Shown: piece by piece, positions 1-12,053 of the stretch
Position numbering within the stretch: the stretch's first letter is position 1
Layout of the letters: every line of letters begins with the position of its first letter
Assembly (NCBI GenBank): GCA_037043015.1
Contig: CM073327.1
Span: 10,336,727 to 10,400,726, forward strand
Direction: 5' to 3'
Source: Bryum argenteum
Taxonomy: Eukaryota > Streptophyta > Bryopsida > Bryales > Bryaceae
Length of the DNA: 64,000 nucleotides
Made by a program: the position numbers and the translations under genes
The notes under the pieces: generated by a model
What the model saw: the letters and a program-made list of their open reading frames with translations, nothing else
Databases searched by the model: none
What the model was told of the DNA's origin: nothing

Positions 1-29
1 GATAAAGTGAATACATGGCATCCGACAAG

Positions 30-660
30 TAGGGATTTAGTAATGAACATGTTTCAAAAAACAAATTTTTAAAAAGTTACTTTTTTAAGCTGCCCCATCT
101 CGGCTCGCAACCTAAGGATCGTCCTAGTAGACTCAAAAATTGGAATTTGACTTTGCAAATGTTACCACATACACTCTGCAGTATAAGGGGGACCCAATAA
201 AACTCTTAGGCAAAAATATTACTTCTAACCCCTTCATCTAGGCTGCCCGGAATTGCAAAAACCCATTTCGGGCTTCAAGGAGAGTTAGGGGTTAACAAAA
301 GCGTGTTGATGAAACACACTGCAAGAACCCATTAGGTGATAGGCTGATCTATGCTATAGGTGCGAGCAGGTTTTAAACCCCCAAGCTCATAGTTAACCCC
401 TAAAAATCCAGGAAAACTAATTTGGTTTTTTGAGATTTTGGGCAACTCATTTTAAGGAGTTAAATTGATATTATTGCCTAAGATTTTTTACTAGGTGCTC
501 CCCATAATGTATGTGTATGTGGTAAAATTTGCAAAGCCAAATTTTAATTTTATAACCTTCGTCTAGAAATTTTAGGTTTCGAGTCCAAAACATGCAGTTT
601 AAAATTAGTTTTTTTGAAATATTCTTTTTTAGAAATATGTTCATTACTGAATTACTATTT
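30..660. repeat. Long inverted-repeat element (foldback-like)
   Basis: The left arm (about 30-230) and the reverse complement of the right arm (about 470-660) align over most of their length. Shared blocks include AATGAACAT, CTCG/CTCGAAACCTAA, CTTTGCAAATnTTACC followed by ACATACAC, and TCTTAGGCAA. The arms enclose a central 240-bp segment. No coding potential is seen. A related single arm lies at about 26,917-27,175, so this is a dispersed family. A foldback-type or long-TIR non-autonomous DNA element is the likeliest identity; no target-site duplication could be fixed. Confidence 0.65.
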
Positions 661-2276
661 AGATTCCAAAGAGTCTGAAGTCAAGAAGTTTACCAGTTTT
701 ACAAGGACAACCTCCAAAACTCTCAAAAACAATCTTCACAAATTCTAGTGATTTTACAATTTTTTCTTTCAAAATTTGCCAAAATTTGAGGTTTTGGATT
801 TTTTCCAAGATTTTTTTTTTTTCAAAATTCACATTCTTATGAATGCACCTACTCACTGTCCAAATTTTTCTCAAACTTAATATATCATATGCGGTGCTTG
901 TTTTACTATATTGTTTTTTTTAGACCTTCTTTCATAAAATAATTTACATTAAGGTCAAAAAGTGGAATTGGTCTCTAAAATTTTGCATGAGCATACCCAA
1001 CTTGATTACCTACATGGAAAAAAAATGACGGAAAAATGTTTGGTGTAACAATTATCAAGTTGCCCTTGGCACCATTTAGACAATGCATCTCACACACCGG
1101 CAAGAAAAAGTGTTGGACAAACTGTGATGTGCGAAGAGAAGAGAAGACGGTTGCGTCCATATTGCTGCAGTTTCTATAGAAATCATTTCACGGCAGAGGA
1201 ATGTTGCAGTTCGAGTGGGGAAGACTTGCATTGCAGGAATAAAACTCCAGCGACCAAAACTAAGGAGAAATTTGTTATTCTATTGCTGAACTTGAATCTT
1301 CATAGTAGAAATCATCTCATTTCACTCTGTAAGATTAGAGTTGAGATTGTAAACTCTAAACTTCATGATCTTAGTGAGACTTACGATGTATTAAGTGCGC
1401 TACACTTCTGAAAGAGTGCAAATCTGTTAGAAAAAGCCTTGGGGTTGTAGATAATGTAGCGGTTGTTTGCAATGCGTTGCTGGTAAGGAGTCCGATAGTG
1501 AAGAATGAAACGATGTCAAACGAGATAACAATGTCGATCAAGTTGACAACGATGACATCAAAGAAGTTTGTAAACTGAAGAAATTGCATCTCTTAAAACA
1601 ACCACATACACTGGTCGAACATGTCGGCAGAGGTTTGACCCCTGTGAAGGAAATATCGTTGCTAGTAGCGAACTCAAAAAACCATATGAAATGCCGAAGA
1701 GTGTCGTTTTTGTTGTCGGAGAAGAGATGTTGTATAGAGCAGTTACTGTTGCAGGCACTTAAGCCGTTATAATCACAGAGGCAACTAAAGACCTCAAAAA
1801 AAAACAAGAAAGTTGTAACCTGTAACGAGAACTTCGTTGATCCAAAAGTCATTACATACAAAAAATATTGAGTTATCAGCGAGTTGTTGTTATTCCCTAT
1901 ACACCTGTGAAACTAGGTACACTCACTTTCTGATGTTGTAGAGGCAGGGATTGTCGTTCTTATTTCAGAAGAAGTCATTTTACCATAGTAATTATAGTAA
2001 AACAAGCATTTTTGCGCTGATATACTTGTATGATTGATTGCCATAATAAAAAAGATAGGTATGTTTGGCTTAGTAAAAATAAAATAGGATCAATAAAAGA
2101 ATACAAGAACATGAGCATGTTAGGTAATAAGGAATTGCAGAGCTTTCATATGATTTATAAAAATCTTAAGAAGTTTGAATTGATCAGTAAGCCCTCTTAC
2201 AAAACTAGTGTCTGCATTGCATTATAAATTAAAGTGCTCCTTATCAAAATTCACTTAAACAGGCTCTCAATTTAAA
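661..2276. other. Intergenic AT-rich DNA, no recognised gene
   Basis: Only short open frames occur on both strands, overlapping each other and lacking any recognisable domain. Homopurine and homopyrimidine runs are frequent. Nothing here can be supported as a gene. Confidence 0.5.
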
Positions 2277-2843
2277 TCAGGAGGAGTGAGCGGAAAAGAG
2301 GTTAAAGGGAGTAAAACTCAAAAAAATATCTACAAGAAAACTCATAAGTTGTGTATATGTCCAGATAGCCTCATTAAGCTCCTCTAGTCCCAAACATGTG
2401 AGTATGGAAGAGGTTAATATTACACAAAAAATGAAGTGTGCTCGAGCCAAAAGAAGGGTAAGGGAGAGGAACATGTTGTTCAACAACCTCCTTTTTGATT
2501 CGGGTTTCAAGCATTGAATTGAACCAATCGTAAGAAAAATTTTACCAAATGATAAATTGTTAAGTGTTCGTGAACTCATGAAAAGTGGTATGGACCATGT
2601 GAATGCAATAAAAGCCATAAATGTCACCCCATCTTTTCCTAGATGATTCAACAAAAATGACATGACAAAAGCGAGGATGGAGTGGTAAGTCAACACTTCA
2701 ACTTCACTCAAATACCAATTCATGTCAAGGTTAATGACCAAGGGTTTGCATATGACTATCACATAGTCATTCACTTTGAGATTGAAAAAAATAAATGGGC
2801 GAAAGATGTGATAATGGAAAAACGAATTAAAGACTGAAAACAA
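2277..2843 (-). other. Unclassified open frame, Leu/Phe/Ile-rich (188 codons)
   Basis: An uninterrupted minus-strand frame of 188 codons, rich in Leu, Phe and Ile with several hydrophobic stretches. It resembles no family I know. It ends just before the inverted 31-bp motif at 2,938, so it lies outside the candidate large element. Hydrophobicity can arise simply by reading AT-rich DNA antisense, so this may not be a gene. Confidence 0.15.
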
Positions 2844-2937
2844 TTAATATAGAGGTGGGGGAAAAAATAGCTGAAAACATAACATTTTTTTGTTTCCATA
2901 TATCAGTCATTTGGAACGAGATAATACAAATTCACTT

Positions 2938-2968
2938 AACACAGTATTGAGGAAAACCGCCCATGGCC
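2938..2968 (+). repeat. Left terminal inverted repeat
   Basis: Inward-facing copy of the 31-bp motif shared with 23322-23352. The AAAACCGC motif recurs just inside it at about 2974, as subterminal repeats do in many cut-and-paste elements. Confidence 0.55.
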
Positions 2969-3498
2969 TTTGAAAACCGCACTTGCTCCCTCCCTCATAT
3001 ATATTCGTGAAACTAGAGGTTTTACAAAAAACTTGACAAAATTTCCTCTTTTATTGATGCAGCCCGGAATAAATATAATACTTGAAACTTTGTTTATATC
3101 TCATAGTTTTATACATGTTTAGATCAAGAAAATATGATAAAATATTATGTATTATATATTTACATATATACACAAACTTGTATATATATGCTTAGAATAC
3201 ACACTGGAATATCAATACCTAATAAGACTATAAAAATTCAACCAATATATATTAAATATCTATTCTAATACTAAAAACTTGTATACTATTTTGCAGCTAC
3301 TCGGAGTTGTTTTCTTCTGTTGCACGTGCATTGTTGTCCACTTGCTCGTTGTTTGTTGTATGGGATTGATTTGCCATGTACTCCAACAAATGAAACGTCA
3401 TTGCTTTTGGAATGGATATCTCTTTCTCGCATCGATGGTTTTTTCAACCATACAAGTCTCAATTTTTGGAGATGGCGCCCATGAGGTGATTCTTTGAT

Positions 3499-5922
3499 CT
3501 AAGTCAACCCAATCCGACGGCTCATAAGACGGAATCCATCTTCGTTCGCATGGTTTACAGATCCGTGAGTCCACATCCCTGGGTCATCTTGCAGAATTGT
3601 TGGTTTCGGCCAATACCATATTATCTTCATGCATCCTGACCCTGTGGAAACATTTCTTGTAGCCTTCACCTTTCCTAGAAAAAAAGGTATGCCCAACCTC
3701 ATATCATCAATGCTGCTATTCATAGCAACAAAATGTCCAACTTTGACATCGTTAAATGGATCAAATTCCGGATAAGGATCCGATGTGGTTTCCTCCAAAG
3801 ATGTAACGTGTGTTGTACGAACATGTCCTTGCTTCCTTGTAGGTCTGGAGCTCTTGCTCTGTGGTTTGTCACGTCTCGGCCCAAAATATCCCCTTTCTTG
3901 CACTGCTGGAAGATGATTCAAGATTGCACTCGGTGTTGGTGCGTCCGGACTGCCTTCGCCTCTTTGAAGTCCACCCAATCCATGCATATCCTCCTCCCTC
4001 TCAACATGAAATTGCGACTCCATTCTTTCGGGCCAAAAGCTTGATTGTTCCCACACCTCTAAGTTGCTCTTCTCAGGAAATTCGCTGAGATATTGTAACA
4101 ACCACTTTGTATCATCTATGGCTTGTAGATTACGCTCAACTTGCATCAACTTCAAGACGCAACGTTCTTTCCATTTGATAAATTCCTCCAATGCTCGCAT
4201 CTCTTGTTCAGTTGCCTCCTCCACTTTGGCAAACTCCGGTTTTAAACCTCGTTCCGGCACTTCATTCAGGCATTGATAGCCATTTGCAGGCTCCCAATTT
4301 GAATCTCGGGCATAGTTCTTGGTCTGAACGAATGGCTTATTGTTTTTCAAATAAAACTCGAAGTGATGGGGTTTGGAAATCCCCACAAATGCGTCTCGAC
4401 ACATAAACAGTGCGAAGTGATGAATTTCTTCCAATCCCGGATGTATTCCAAGTGACGAGAAGTTACAATGTTTCGTAGGAGATGTGCCTCCCTTCACCAA
4501 ATCTAACAGTTGTTGCATTGAATCGATGTCTTGCCGCTTGAGTATTCCAGATATAACACTGAATCTTTGGTCTATGTCTTCATGCGTGTGCCCAACAAGA
4601 AGAAAAGCCAAATGTATCTCCGCAAAATAGCCCAAACCAACAAGTGCGGCACACATACCGAACATGTATTGGTTCTTCTTTTCTCTGCCACAGTTGTCCG
4701 CTTGGATGCGTAAGGTTGGAGGAAGAATGCCACCACGTCGAGCTTTCACATCGGCAATTGCATGCATTATGGATGTAATCACCTGATTGCTATCATGCTT
4801 ATGATGGGAGTCAATCCAAACGTCGGAATACAATCCTTCTCCGTGTACGAGAACACCACACAAATGTGTCTTCACATACCGCCCTTCGATTCCCTTCACC
4901 GATTGTCGTAACTTTGGTACCATTGTAGTATTTTGGTCCATCCCATCAACGATGAAGCAGAGATATTGATTTGGAAACAATTTTGCATTATCTTTAGCCT
5001 CCCAAGAATCCTTCCTTTCTCCGATCTGCAATGCCTGATGTAGTACCAAATTTTCCTCAATCAAACGTTTCTGTGTTGGGTTTGTGGTACTTGACTCCAA
5101 GCACGTTCGATATTCCCAACAAATCTGACATTTGGAAAATCGAGAGTTTGGTGGTATCTGTACGTAGGAATACTCTGTGCGCCACATACGATAAAATGAA
5201 CAAACTCCTGGTGAATTTTCAAGTGTCAATTTCTCCACGTTTCTTGACACTGCTCGAAAAACATCCTTTCGTGTAGTATTTACGGGTAGTAGCACCAGCG
5301 GCACCATTTCATTATCGCTCCTTCTTCGACATTGCCTATGAGGTTGAGTGCATCCAGCTTCCATTACAAATCTCTCAAAGATTGTCTTCATTGATTGTAC
5401 CCCTGATGATGCACGCGGTATATGGACTGTATTTCCATGTACCGCCGATATTCTGCCATTGCATTGGATATCATGTACTTCCGAAACAATCCCCCTGCTT
5501 CTGATGTCGGATTTCAATTCTTCTATCCGCCTCCTTGAATATCCAAGCGCGATCGCATAGCAACCATTGCAAATGCACTGCCCACAAAGTTTGGTCTCAA
5601 ACTTATCCATTTTGTCGTTGTATACATCTGTAAGGTTTTCTAGAATCCAAGATGCCCTCTCTTCATACTTCTCCGATCCCCACGCTTTGAATCGTTTCAT
5701 CAGCACAACACTTGCTTCCAACTTCTCCAAGCATCCTTTTGAGCAACTTCTTGATCGCAAGTCCATCTGCACATTTCTTAGTGTAACTTTTTCAGACCGT
5801 GCTATCCCAATTTTTCTCGGTCTTCTTTCTTGTGTTGCACGTTGAACCATAACATATATTATCTTTTGTGAGCTTTGTGGCAATCCATCAACTCCGGATA
5901 CACTGCACATGTGCTGTATCAT
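3499..5922 (-). CDS. Transposase-like protein with DUF7869-type RNase H-fold core
   Basis: A single 807-codon frame. Cysteine-rich segments lie near residues 110-118 (CGQCICNGC) and about 268 (CQICWEYRTC), which suggests metal binding. The core reads LCFIVDGMDQ near residue 322, RIQADNCGREKKNQ near 407 and FLLVGHTHEDIDQ near 447. These acidic motifs are characteristic of the DUF7869 family found in many eukaryotic transposon-like proteins. A DDE/RNase H-like catalytic role is inferred from the spacing of the acidic residues, not shown. After a charged segment, a C-terminal domain begins at DPFNDVKVGHFVAM, possibly a BAH- or chromo-like fold (weak). The Met at 5922 is not certain as the start because related coding sequence continues upstream past an in-frame TGA. 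The gene is probably an element-encoded transposase rather than a host gene. Confidence 0.7.
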   Translation of the reverse strand: MIQHMCSVSGVDGLPQSSQKIIYVMVQRATQERRPRKIGIARSEKVTLRNVQMDLRSRSCSKGCLEKLEASVVLMKRFKAWGSEKYEERASWILENLTDVYNDKMDKFETKLCGQCICNGCYAIALGYSRRRIEELKSDIRSRGIVSEVHDIQCNGRISAVHGNTVHIPRASSGVQSMKTIFERFVMEAGCTQPHRQCRRRSDNEMVPLVLLPVNTTRKDVFRAVSRNVEKLTLENSPGVCSFYRMWRTEYSYVQIPPNSRFSKCQICWEYRTCLESSTTNPTQKRLIEENLVLHQALQIGERKDSWEAKDNAKLFPNQYLCFIVDGMDQNTTMVPKLRQSVKGIEGRYVKTHLCGVLVHGEGLYSDVWIDSHHKHDSNQVITSIMHAIADVKARRGGILPPTLRIQADNCGREKKNQYMFGMCAALVGLGYFAEIHLAFLLVGHTHEDIDQRFSVISGILKRQDIDSMQQLLDLVKGGTSPTKHCNFSSLGIHPGLEEIHHFALFMCRDAFVGISKPHHFEFYLKNNKPFVQTKNYARDSNWEPANGYQCLNEVPERGLKPEFAKVEEATEQEMRALEEFIKWKERCVLKLMQVERNLQAIDDTKWLLQYLSEFPEKSNLEVWEQSSFWPERMESQFHVEREEDMHGLGGLQRGEGSPDAPTPSAILNHLPAVQERGYFGPRRDKPQSKSSRPTRKQGHVRTTHVTSLEETTSDPYPEFDPFNDVKVGHFVAMNSSIDDMRLGIPFFLGKVKATRNVSTGSGCMKIIWYWPKPTILQDDPGMWTHGSVNHANEDGFRLMSRRIGLT

Positions 5923-6567
5923 TGACGGACTTTGTTCATGTTGTGAATCATTGCCTCCTATGTCGTGGTCCTCACTTCTGAAGTTTGAATTCTGCTTGTC
6001 ATTGCTTCAAATCCGTGAGGGCCCTTCTTGAAAAAAATCAAAATGGCGGGCAACCTCACTTAAACTTGGACTATAATTACCATTGTAACCTCCAATCGTT
6101 TCGATTGAGTCCTTTGACCATCGAATAATCTGCCCAATGCAATCTACCATCGATTCGCCATCTACATTTATATCCGCGAGTCTTGTTGTATGAACCTCTA
6201 AAATACGGATCGCGCATTGATGGGGAAATAAAATAAGACCTCCAACATTGTCGCTGCTTGAATTTGTGTCTCAGACCCTCTTCCTATCACTGTTCCATTT
6301 CCATCTTTTAGGTGCACGCCAACGTGTTCATTGCTCTTGTGTAATCTCCTTGTTTGAATTCAAAGGGAACTGCAGGCGTCGATTATGGGCGGATGTGGAT
6401 GCCAAAATTGTCTCCCCAATGATAATTGTCTCGTGGCTTCCACGACTATGTTCACGGGTTGGTGTAACATGATTGATACACGGGGGAGCATTCTCCTTAT
6501 TGCTCGTATATTCTGCGTGATCCATATCCTTCCTACAATTTGACAAGATGACTGTTATTAGATACAT
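5923..6567 (-). pseudogene. Decayed N-terminal part of the DUF7869-type gene
   Basis: Upstream of the Met at 5922 the same frame stays open (GGNDSQHEQSPSM) back to a TGA near 6005. Beyond it the same frame continues (IIRWSKDSIETIGG) to another TGA near 6270. In a shifted frame the preceding DNA reads VGVHLKDGNGTVIGRGSE. Together these segments resemble a DUF8039-like domain (a V-LLD-NGTVVAKG start and a DAVG-I-W end). The first part of the region encodes MDHAEYTSNKENAPP in yet another frame. Stops and frame changes indicate decay, although unrecognised short introns could explain some of the breaks. Confidence 0.45.
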
Positions 6568-7855
6568 TGCTCAATACACTCGAGTTTTTTTGGCAATCCC
6601 TGATGTTTACAAATGGATTCATATTTTTGTTGCATGGAGTTTATAAAAGCTCTTATTTCTAAGCAATTTGTTTTGGTCACAAAACTTTAGTGGAAAATCT
6701 ATTATAATTATCTAACTATATAGTTTTTAATCTTTTCAACATATAATTTAAATGATTAGTACAATCAAATAGATTGTACATTTATTAAAATAATAAAAAT
6801 CCTTCAATTTAACATTCACAATATACTTACTTTAATGAAATATTGAGCTATAAACCCTATATTGATAACATGATGGTATAAAATAGAGTTATGTACGTGT
6901 TATTTTGCAAGTTAGCTAGAAGATTCCTCAAACATCATTGCTTGCACATTTATTTGACCACGTGAGCTCGGAATAAGTTTTTGTTCGGGATGGAGTTTTG
7001 TAATTTGCAAACCTTTCAAGTTTAGTTTATGATAAAATTCATCTAGATTAAGCACTATGGTAATTGAATACTTACAATTGACTTACAATCAAGTAATATG
7101 GTAATTGATAAGTTAAAGATAGATTAAATTTGCATATCTAAATATAGTTCCCATTAAATAAACAACCAAATACCCTCATTTATTTTTTCAACTACTTATT
7201 GGTAGAATGTTATATTCAAATTGGTGCAGAGTTACATACGTAAAATATATAATATAAGAATCAAATCAATTGAAATCCTTGCATGTATAGTATGTATCTG
7301 TATATAATTCCATTTATCTAAACATAGCCTTAATTCCTTGAACGTTTTAATCTAGTGAATAATAAAAGCCACATATAGTAAGAAAACAATTGGCAAAACC
7401 TCACGAATAAACATTGGTTACAAGATCTTCCATATATTAATTTTCAAAGTTACTAAATTACTTGAGTTTAAGTTTAACAAGGGATAAATTTTGACTTTAA
7501 AACTTTGTAATTAAATTAAAACTTAAAGTATCTAAATTGATTATACCAAAGAGATCTTAAATCTATAATCTTTCATTTTCAAAGAAACATGATTGACGAC
7601 CATAGAAATTTTTATTACGTTCTCTTATATTCCATAAAAGTAAAAAAACACAATAATATGAACAATAAACATGATTTGAACTTGATATAGAGTTTTGTTA
7701 AAAGTAACTTACATGTCTACACTAGATTTGATAATTAGTGTTAGCTTATTATAAGATTTAAAAATGCTCTAAGTTTTTACTTTTGTCTAAAACAATTACC
7801 AATAGCATTGATTCCGATACTATATAAGGACCCCCATCTTGGCCAATATAGTGGG
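6568..7855. other. AT-rich intergenic DNA
   Basis: Strongly AT-rich with no frame above about 60 codons and no recognisable repeat boundary. It lies between the 5' end of the DUF7869-type gene and the small retro-insertion at 7.86 kb. Confidence 0.5.
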
Positions 7856-7975
7856 TAGAAATATTGAACGGTGGCCATCGGGATATTAGCACTACGAACG
7901 GACACTTCATTCACTCCGGCCCCCTTAGAAAGGGACCGGAGTTTCTATCTATCTATCTATCTAGAAATATTGAAC
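7856..7975 (+). mobile_element. Short retro-insertion with 3' hairpin and (TATC)n tail
   Basis: A 14-bp direct repeat, TAGAAATATTGAAC, flanks the segment (7856-7869 and 7962-7975). The 92-bp insert ends in a strong hairpin: ACTCCGG at 7913-7919 pairs with CCGGAGT at about 7936-7942, with C-rich and G-rich inner arms around a short loop. A (TATC) microsatellite tail follows. Flanking target duplication plus a 3' hairpin plus a microsatellite tail is the pattern of a SINE or a 5'-truncated LINE whose 3' end is recognised by a reverse transcriptase. Confidence 0.75.
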
Positions 7976-8326
7976 AACAGTAAATATTATAACATGTTTA
8001 TGTAAATTAGTGTATCTTACACTAATTATCAAATTTAGTGTAGTAAAGAACACCTATTATATAGATGGTAATAAGTTTGTATTGTCTTCTATTGACCAAC
8101 CTGTTGTAGAACGCATGTGCTACTTCCAAATACTCCCCTTCAATGTCACGCTTTAAAAGTTTTGCGTTTTGGTATTACTTCCTACAAAAAAACCATGATA
8201 AAAAATTAATAAAACACTTTAAAATATATTTACAAAAGTTACGGTTTAGGATATATTTCATAAAGCTTACAAGCTTATAATTTATTTATGATTCTATAAA
8301 TTTACAACATATTATTGTTAAATCTT

Positions 8327-8368
<42 letters not shown>

Positions 8369-9640
8369 ACGGTTATAACGGATTTGAAATACATTTGAGA
8401 AAACTAGAAGTCACAAGAAGGCCACTCAAAAAAAACTTATTACACTTTTGCAATCTTCATGCAAATGTATTTTAGAAGAAAATACAAAAACAATGATATG
8501 GTATGACATGCATCATGTATGTGAGTGCGGCATAGACTTAACCTCTAAATTTTGAAGGCTCTATTTGCATGCCATTAAAACCTCCAAAACTGCCTCTTTC
8601 AATGCAAGGAGAGATTTTTCATTCTATAATGTATTTTGAAATATGCATTTGTAGAATCCGCACATAACTCGTACAAAATCATGTACATCAAATATTAGAC
8701 TCAAAGTCCTCAAAATTTGTCAAATCATAACTCCTAAAGGCAAAAGCCTTCAAAACCGACAAAAACCCTAAGTAATGCCTTTTTTTCAATGCGAGGTGAG
8801 AATTTTCGGTTATTCACCTATTTTCAAGTGTGGCACCGTGAGATCTACCACCTTACTTGTATATGTATATGTACCCCAAATCTTAGTTTCAAATTCCTCA
8901 CCATTAGTGAGATCTCAACATTTAAAGTTGGATGGAACTTTTTCTTTCTTTCTTCTTCCACAATGGGTTTGAAGTGTCTTGTGAGCAAAATGGCCAATGT
9001 ACAGAAGTCCAATTAACTGCAACCTATTACTGGTGGATGAATTTCATCCATTCTCTTTGAATTTGGAATTACAAATGATTTTGACATGAGTTGAAACTCA
9101 TCGGAGGTCATTCACGGTATTTCCTAAGATCACATCCGGTACGAAAGTTGGAAGAATGGTTAAAAACGAATCACCACAAAGTGCATTTCTGCAACTTTTT
9201 CCTATTTTCATTAAGTCTTAATTTTAGGTAACTAAATGATCTATTTTCAATTCAAGCTCAACTAATAACATGAAGCTTACTAAGTCTAGTTTCTACTCCA
9301 AATAAGTATCTCAAGAAATTCCTAATATCTAGTGATTTATTGACAATGTCAGTTTACATGCCTATAGGGTCTCTTTCTCATTTTCCAAATATAGCATGAC
9401 ACGGAACCGTGGATTACACCATGCTATTCTTCACCACAATGTCCCTTTATTCTAAAAATTTCAGATTTTTTGAATGTGATTTGTATTTGATATGAATTAT
9501 TTTCAATTTTTCTTCGAAAATTCTCAATAATTTCAAATCTTCCTCAAAAAAACTGAATTTTCTTGAGCGTGTGGAAAGCATGTGATCACATCTATGAAAA
9601 ATAAAATAAAATAATTTTCTTTCATTTAGAGTGACAAATT
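7976..9640. other. AT-rich intergenic DNA with a 34-bp poly(T) run
   Basis: No gene is supported. A run of 34 T lies at 8333-8366 and could be the poly(A) end of a minus-strand retro-insertion, but no matching target duplication was found. Short frames at 8775-9016 have no family resemblance. Confidence 0.5.
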
Positions 9641-10640
9641 GGAGGATTCAAAGCCAGGAATATTGAAGTTCAGACCACGGTTATAGGCTCCAACCTTCTA
9701 GGGTTAATAACGATATGGATGCATAGATGGATAGCTCGTTCTGGTAAGACACTATCAGCAGAGCAGGTTGGTGAGTACATCAGCAGACTTGAGTTTCAAG
9801 CAAAGCGAATGTCGGCAACGCGGCTTGCACCGGGCGCCTCCATACTCACTTATAACATCGATCACGAGCCGGGTCTTTAACATGCCATTGCAATTACCTG
9901 TCATCATACCTTCAGGCACATCGATACTAGCTTGAGACAGAATTGGCTCATCACTCATTCGATCCGGCGCTAGCTAGCTTGTCACAGATCGTAAGCTTTC
10001 TTTTTTTGCCCATGCTGTGTCTCTCTTTGATCACTGTCGGAACCCCAATTTTACTTCGAAATTAAAGAAGTGTATATTTCATTCCTCTTCAGATCCACAA
10101 GAATGAGAGCTCTTTTCGCACACTCAGTTTAGGGTTCAGAAATACAATGCGACAGCGCGCGGCCGAGACAAGCTGATACAACGGTTGACGTCAAGTTTTA
10201 GGGTTTAGAGCCATCTGTGATTTGTTGTTATAGTATGGACCCTAGGACGTATCGGCAACGAACAACGGGTTACACCCTTGGATCGGAAACAATCTCGAAA
10301 GAATTACCAATGCGTACAGTCGCAAAGCTCTCAAAGCTCGCAAGGAAGGTATGTGCTTTGCCTTGCACCCCATTTTTGTGCTTTCCCTTGCCCCCGATTT
10401 TTAGGTTTGAGAAATTCTTGTTTTTTTTCTTACACAGAAAATAAAAGAGCTGCAATTGAAATGGCAGGCTCATTACCTCTCGATGCACAAGAACGCACAA
10501 TGCCCAGCGATGACAATTCGTTGTGCCCAGCGATGACAATCCGTTGTGCCCAGCGAGACAATCCCAATCGCGCGATAAAACCCACCTGTCGGAGAATGTG
10601 TCCAGTTCCGACAAGGTTGTTGGAGTCGATCATTCCTTGA
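9641..10640. other. Gene-like but unassigned stretch of mixed composition
   Basis: Base composition rises above that of the surroundings. A plus-strand frame around 9740-9880 reads LSAEQVGEYISRLEFQAKR, and a possible exon near 10,310-10,347 ends at a good donor (AGGAAGgtatgt). I cannot assign a family to either piece. It may be a remnant of a captured or host gene. The sequence TTGTGCCCAGCGATGACAA is nearly repeated three times at about 10,500-10,560. Confidence 0.25.
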
Positions 10641-11419
10641 ATCCAATCGAGGTCCTCTCAGTGCAGCTACGGAAGCACACAAGTGAAAAAGACCTCCATA
10701 GGTGGAGCAAAGAGTTTAAGAAGGTGTTGGAAGATGGTTCAGGGAGGAGACCCAGTGTCGCGCACCTCTCCTTGAGGAGTGCCCGCAACACCAAGGGCCC
10801 AAGGGGGACACCGGAGTTACGCCCGGGCCTTGGGGTGCCAAGGTGAAGGGAACCTAAGTGGGCCTAGTGTGGGAGAGGACCCCGGGCGTTGGAGACGCCT
10901 CTCACCCACGGAGACTAGGAGCCACGAGGGAATGGACATGAGATTATGGAAGCTCATGTTGCCACGATTCCGGGATGCTAAGGAGCACCTCATTTGGAGG
11001 TGTGAGCTAAAAGTTATGGGAGTTGGAAGATTGTGGGACTAAAGGGAGTGCTGTCCAGGGACAGTGCTGGACTGGGAAGCTGGCCCGGGACTCCCGAATC
11101 TTCAGAGGGGCATAACTCCCTCAATACTTGTCGGAATGAGGCAAGTAAGGTGTCTATCGGCATCTACTTGACGAGTAGATGTCGATAGAGTGGTCGCTCG
11201 TCGCGTTTGGATGCGGGACGAGGTGGATACGAGCCCTGGAAGGTTCGGGAAGTCTCCCGGGGCCTTCCAGCGGCTAAGGCATTGGGAGATTGGGTGGTCT
11301 TCCAAAACTAAGAGGTGTGAGGGTCCAGCCCTTCACCTAGGACCAGGGGCTGCCGAATCCCACAGAGTATACTATGGGGAGGGCTGGTCTCCTCCCCACG
11401 CCCATGGTGCCTTGGTGGT

Positions 11420-11680
11420 GACCAAGGTGGGAGTCCCGAGTGGTGTGGCTAGTGTTGGGGCCTCACCATGGGGACTCCCAAGCCAAGGTGAGTCCCAATG
11501 GGTGGAGCTAGTGTTGGGGCTCCACCATGGGGACTCAAAGTGCAAAATGAGGCACGGTGGGTGGAGCTAGTGTTGGGGCTTCACCACGGTGGCTCATAAG
11601 GACAAGGTGAGTCCCGGTGGGGGGAGCTAGTGTTGGGGCTTCACCACGGGGACTCATATAGGCAAAATGAGGACCATGAG
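11420..11680 (+). repeat. Four-copy tandem repeat, about 60-bp unit
   Basis: GCTAGTGTTGGGG recurs at 11448, 11507, 11566 and 11626, spaced 59, 59 and 60 bp. Each copy is followed by a CTYCACCAYGG-GGACTC-like block and a variable CAAGGTGAG or CAAAATGAG block. The copies have diverged, so the array is not recent. Confidence 0.8.
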
Positions 11681-12053
11681 TGCTACCGATGGGGTGGTGT
11701 CTCACCGCCGGCGTTGTGATTACTTGGTGGCCTTGGGGTCACCATGGTGGTCATGGGCGGTGGTGAGGAGACACCACCAAGTGCGGTTAGGCCGCGTGGT
11801 ATGGGAGTGCCACCAAGTTGGGCCTTGGACATAAGTGGAAGTCCGCACCTAACCATTGGCTACCTACGAAGGGGTTGAGTCCCGATTGCATGAGTAAGAG
11901 GGATTGATAACCAAGCGGTGAGCTTGGTGGTTGGTATGGGGAGCTAACTTTGTGCATGTGGGGGATGTGCAGAGTTAGCGCTCGTGACACTTGCTAGAGT
12001 TGGGAAAGAGTTGGTGTAAGCTAAGGTGAGCTAGCAAGGGTTGCGACACCCAG

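Noticed and set aside
220..411. TTAACCCC-type motifs near 226, 292 and 393 that resemble piggyBac-like ends
   Set aside because: The motifs do not pair into a consistent inverted set with TTAA on both sides, and they lie inside the 30-660 inverted repeat.
8333..8366. 34-T run as the poly(A) tail of a minus-strand retrogene
   Set aside because: No target duplication or recognisable body was found beside it.
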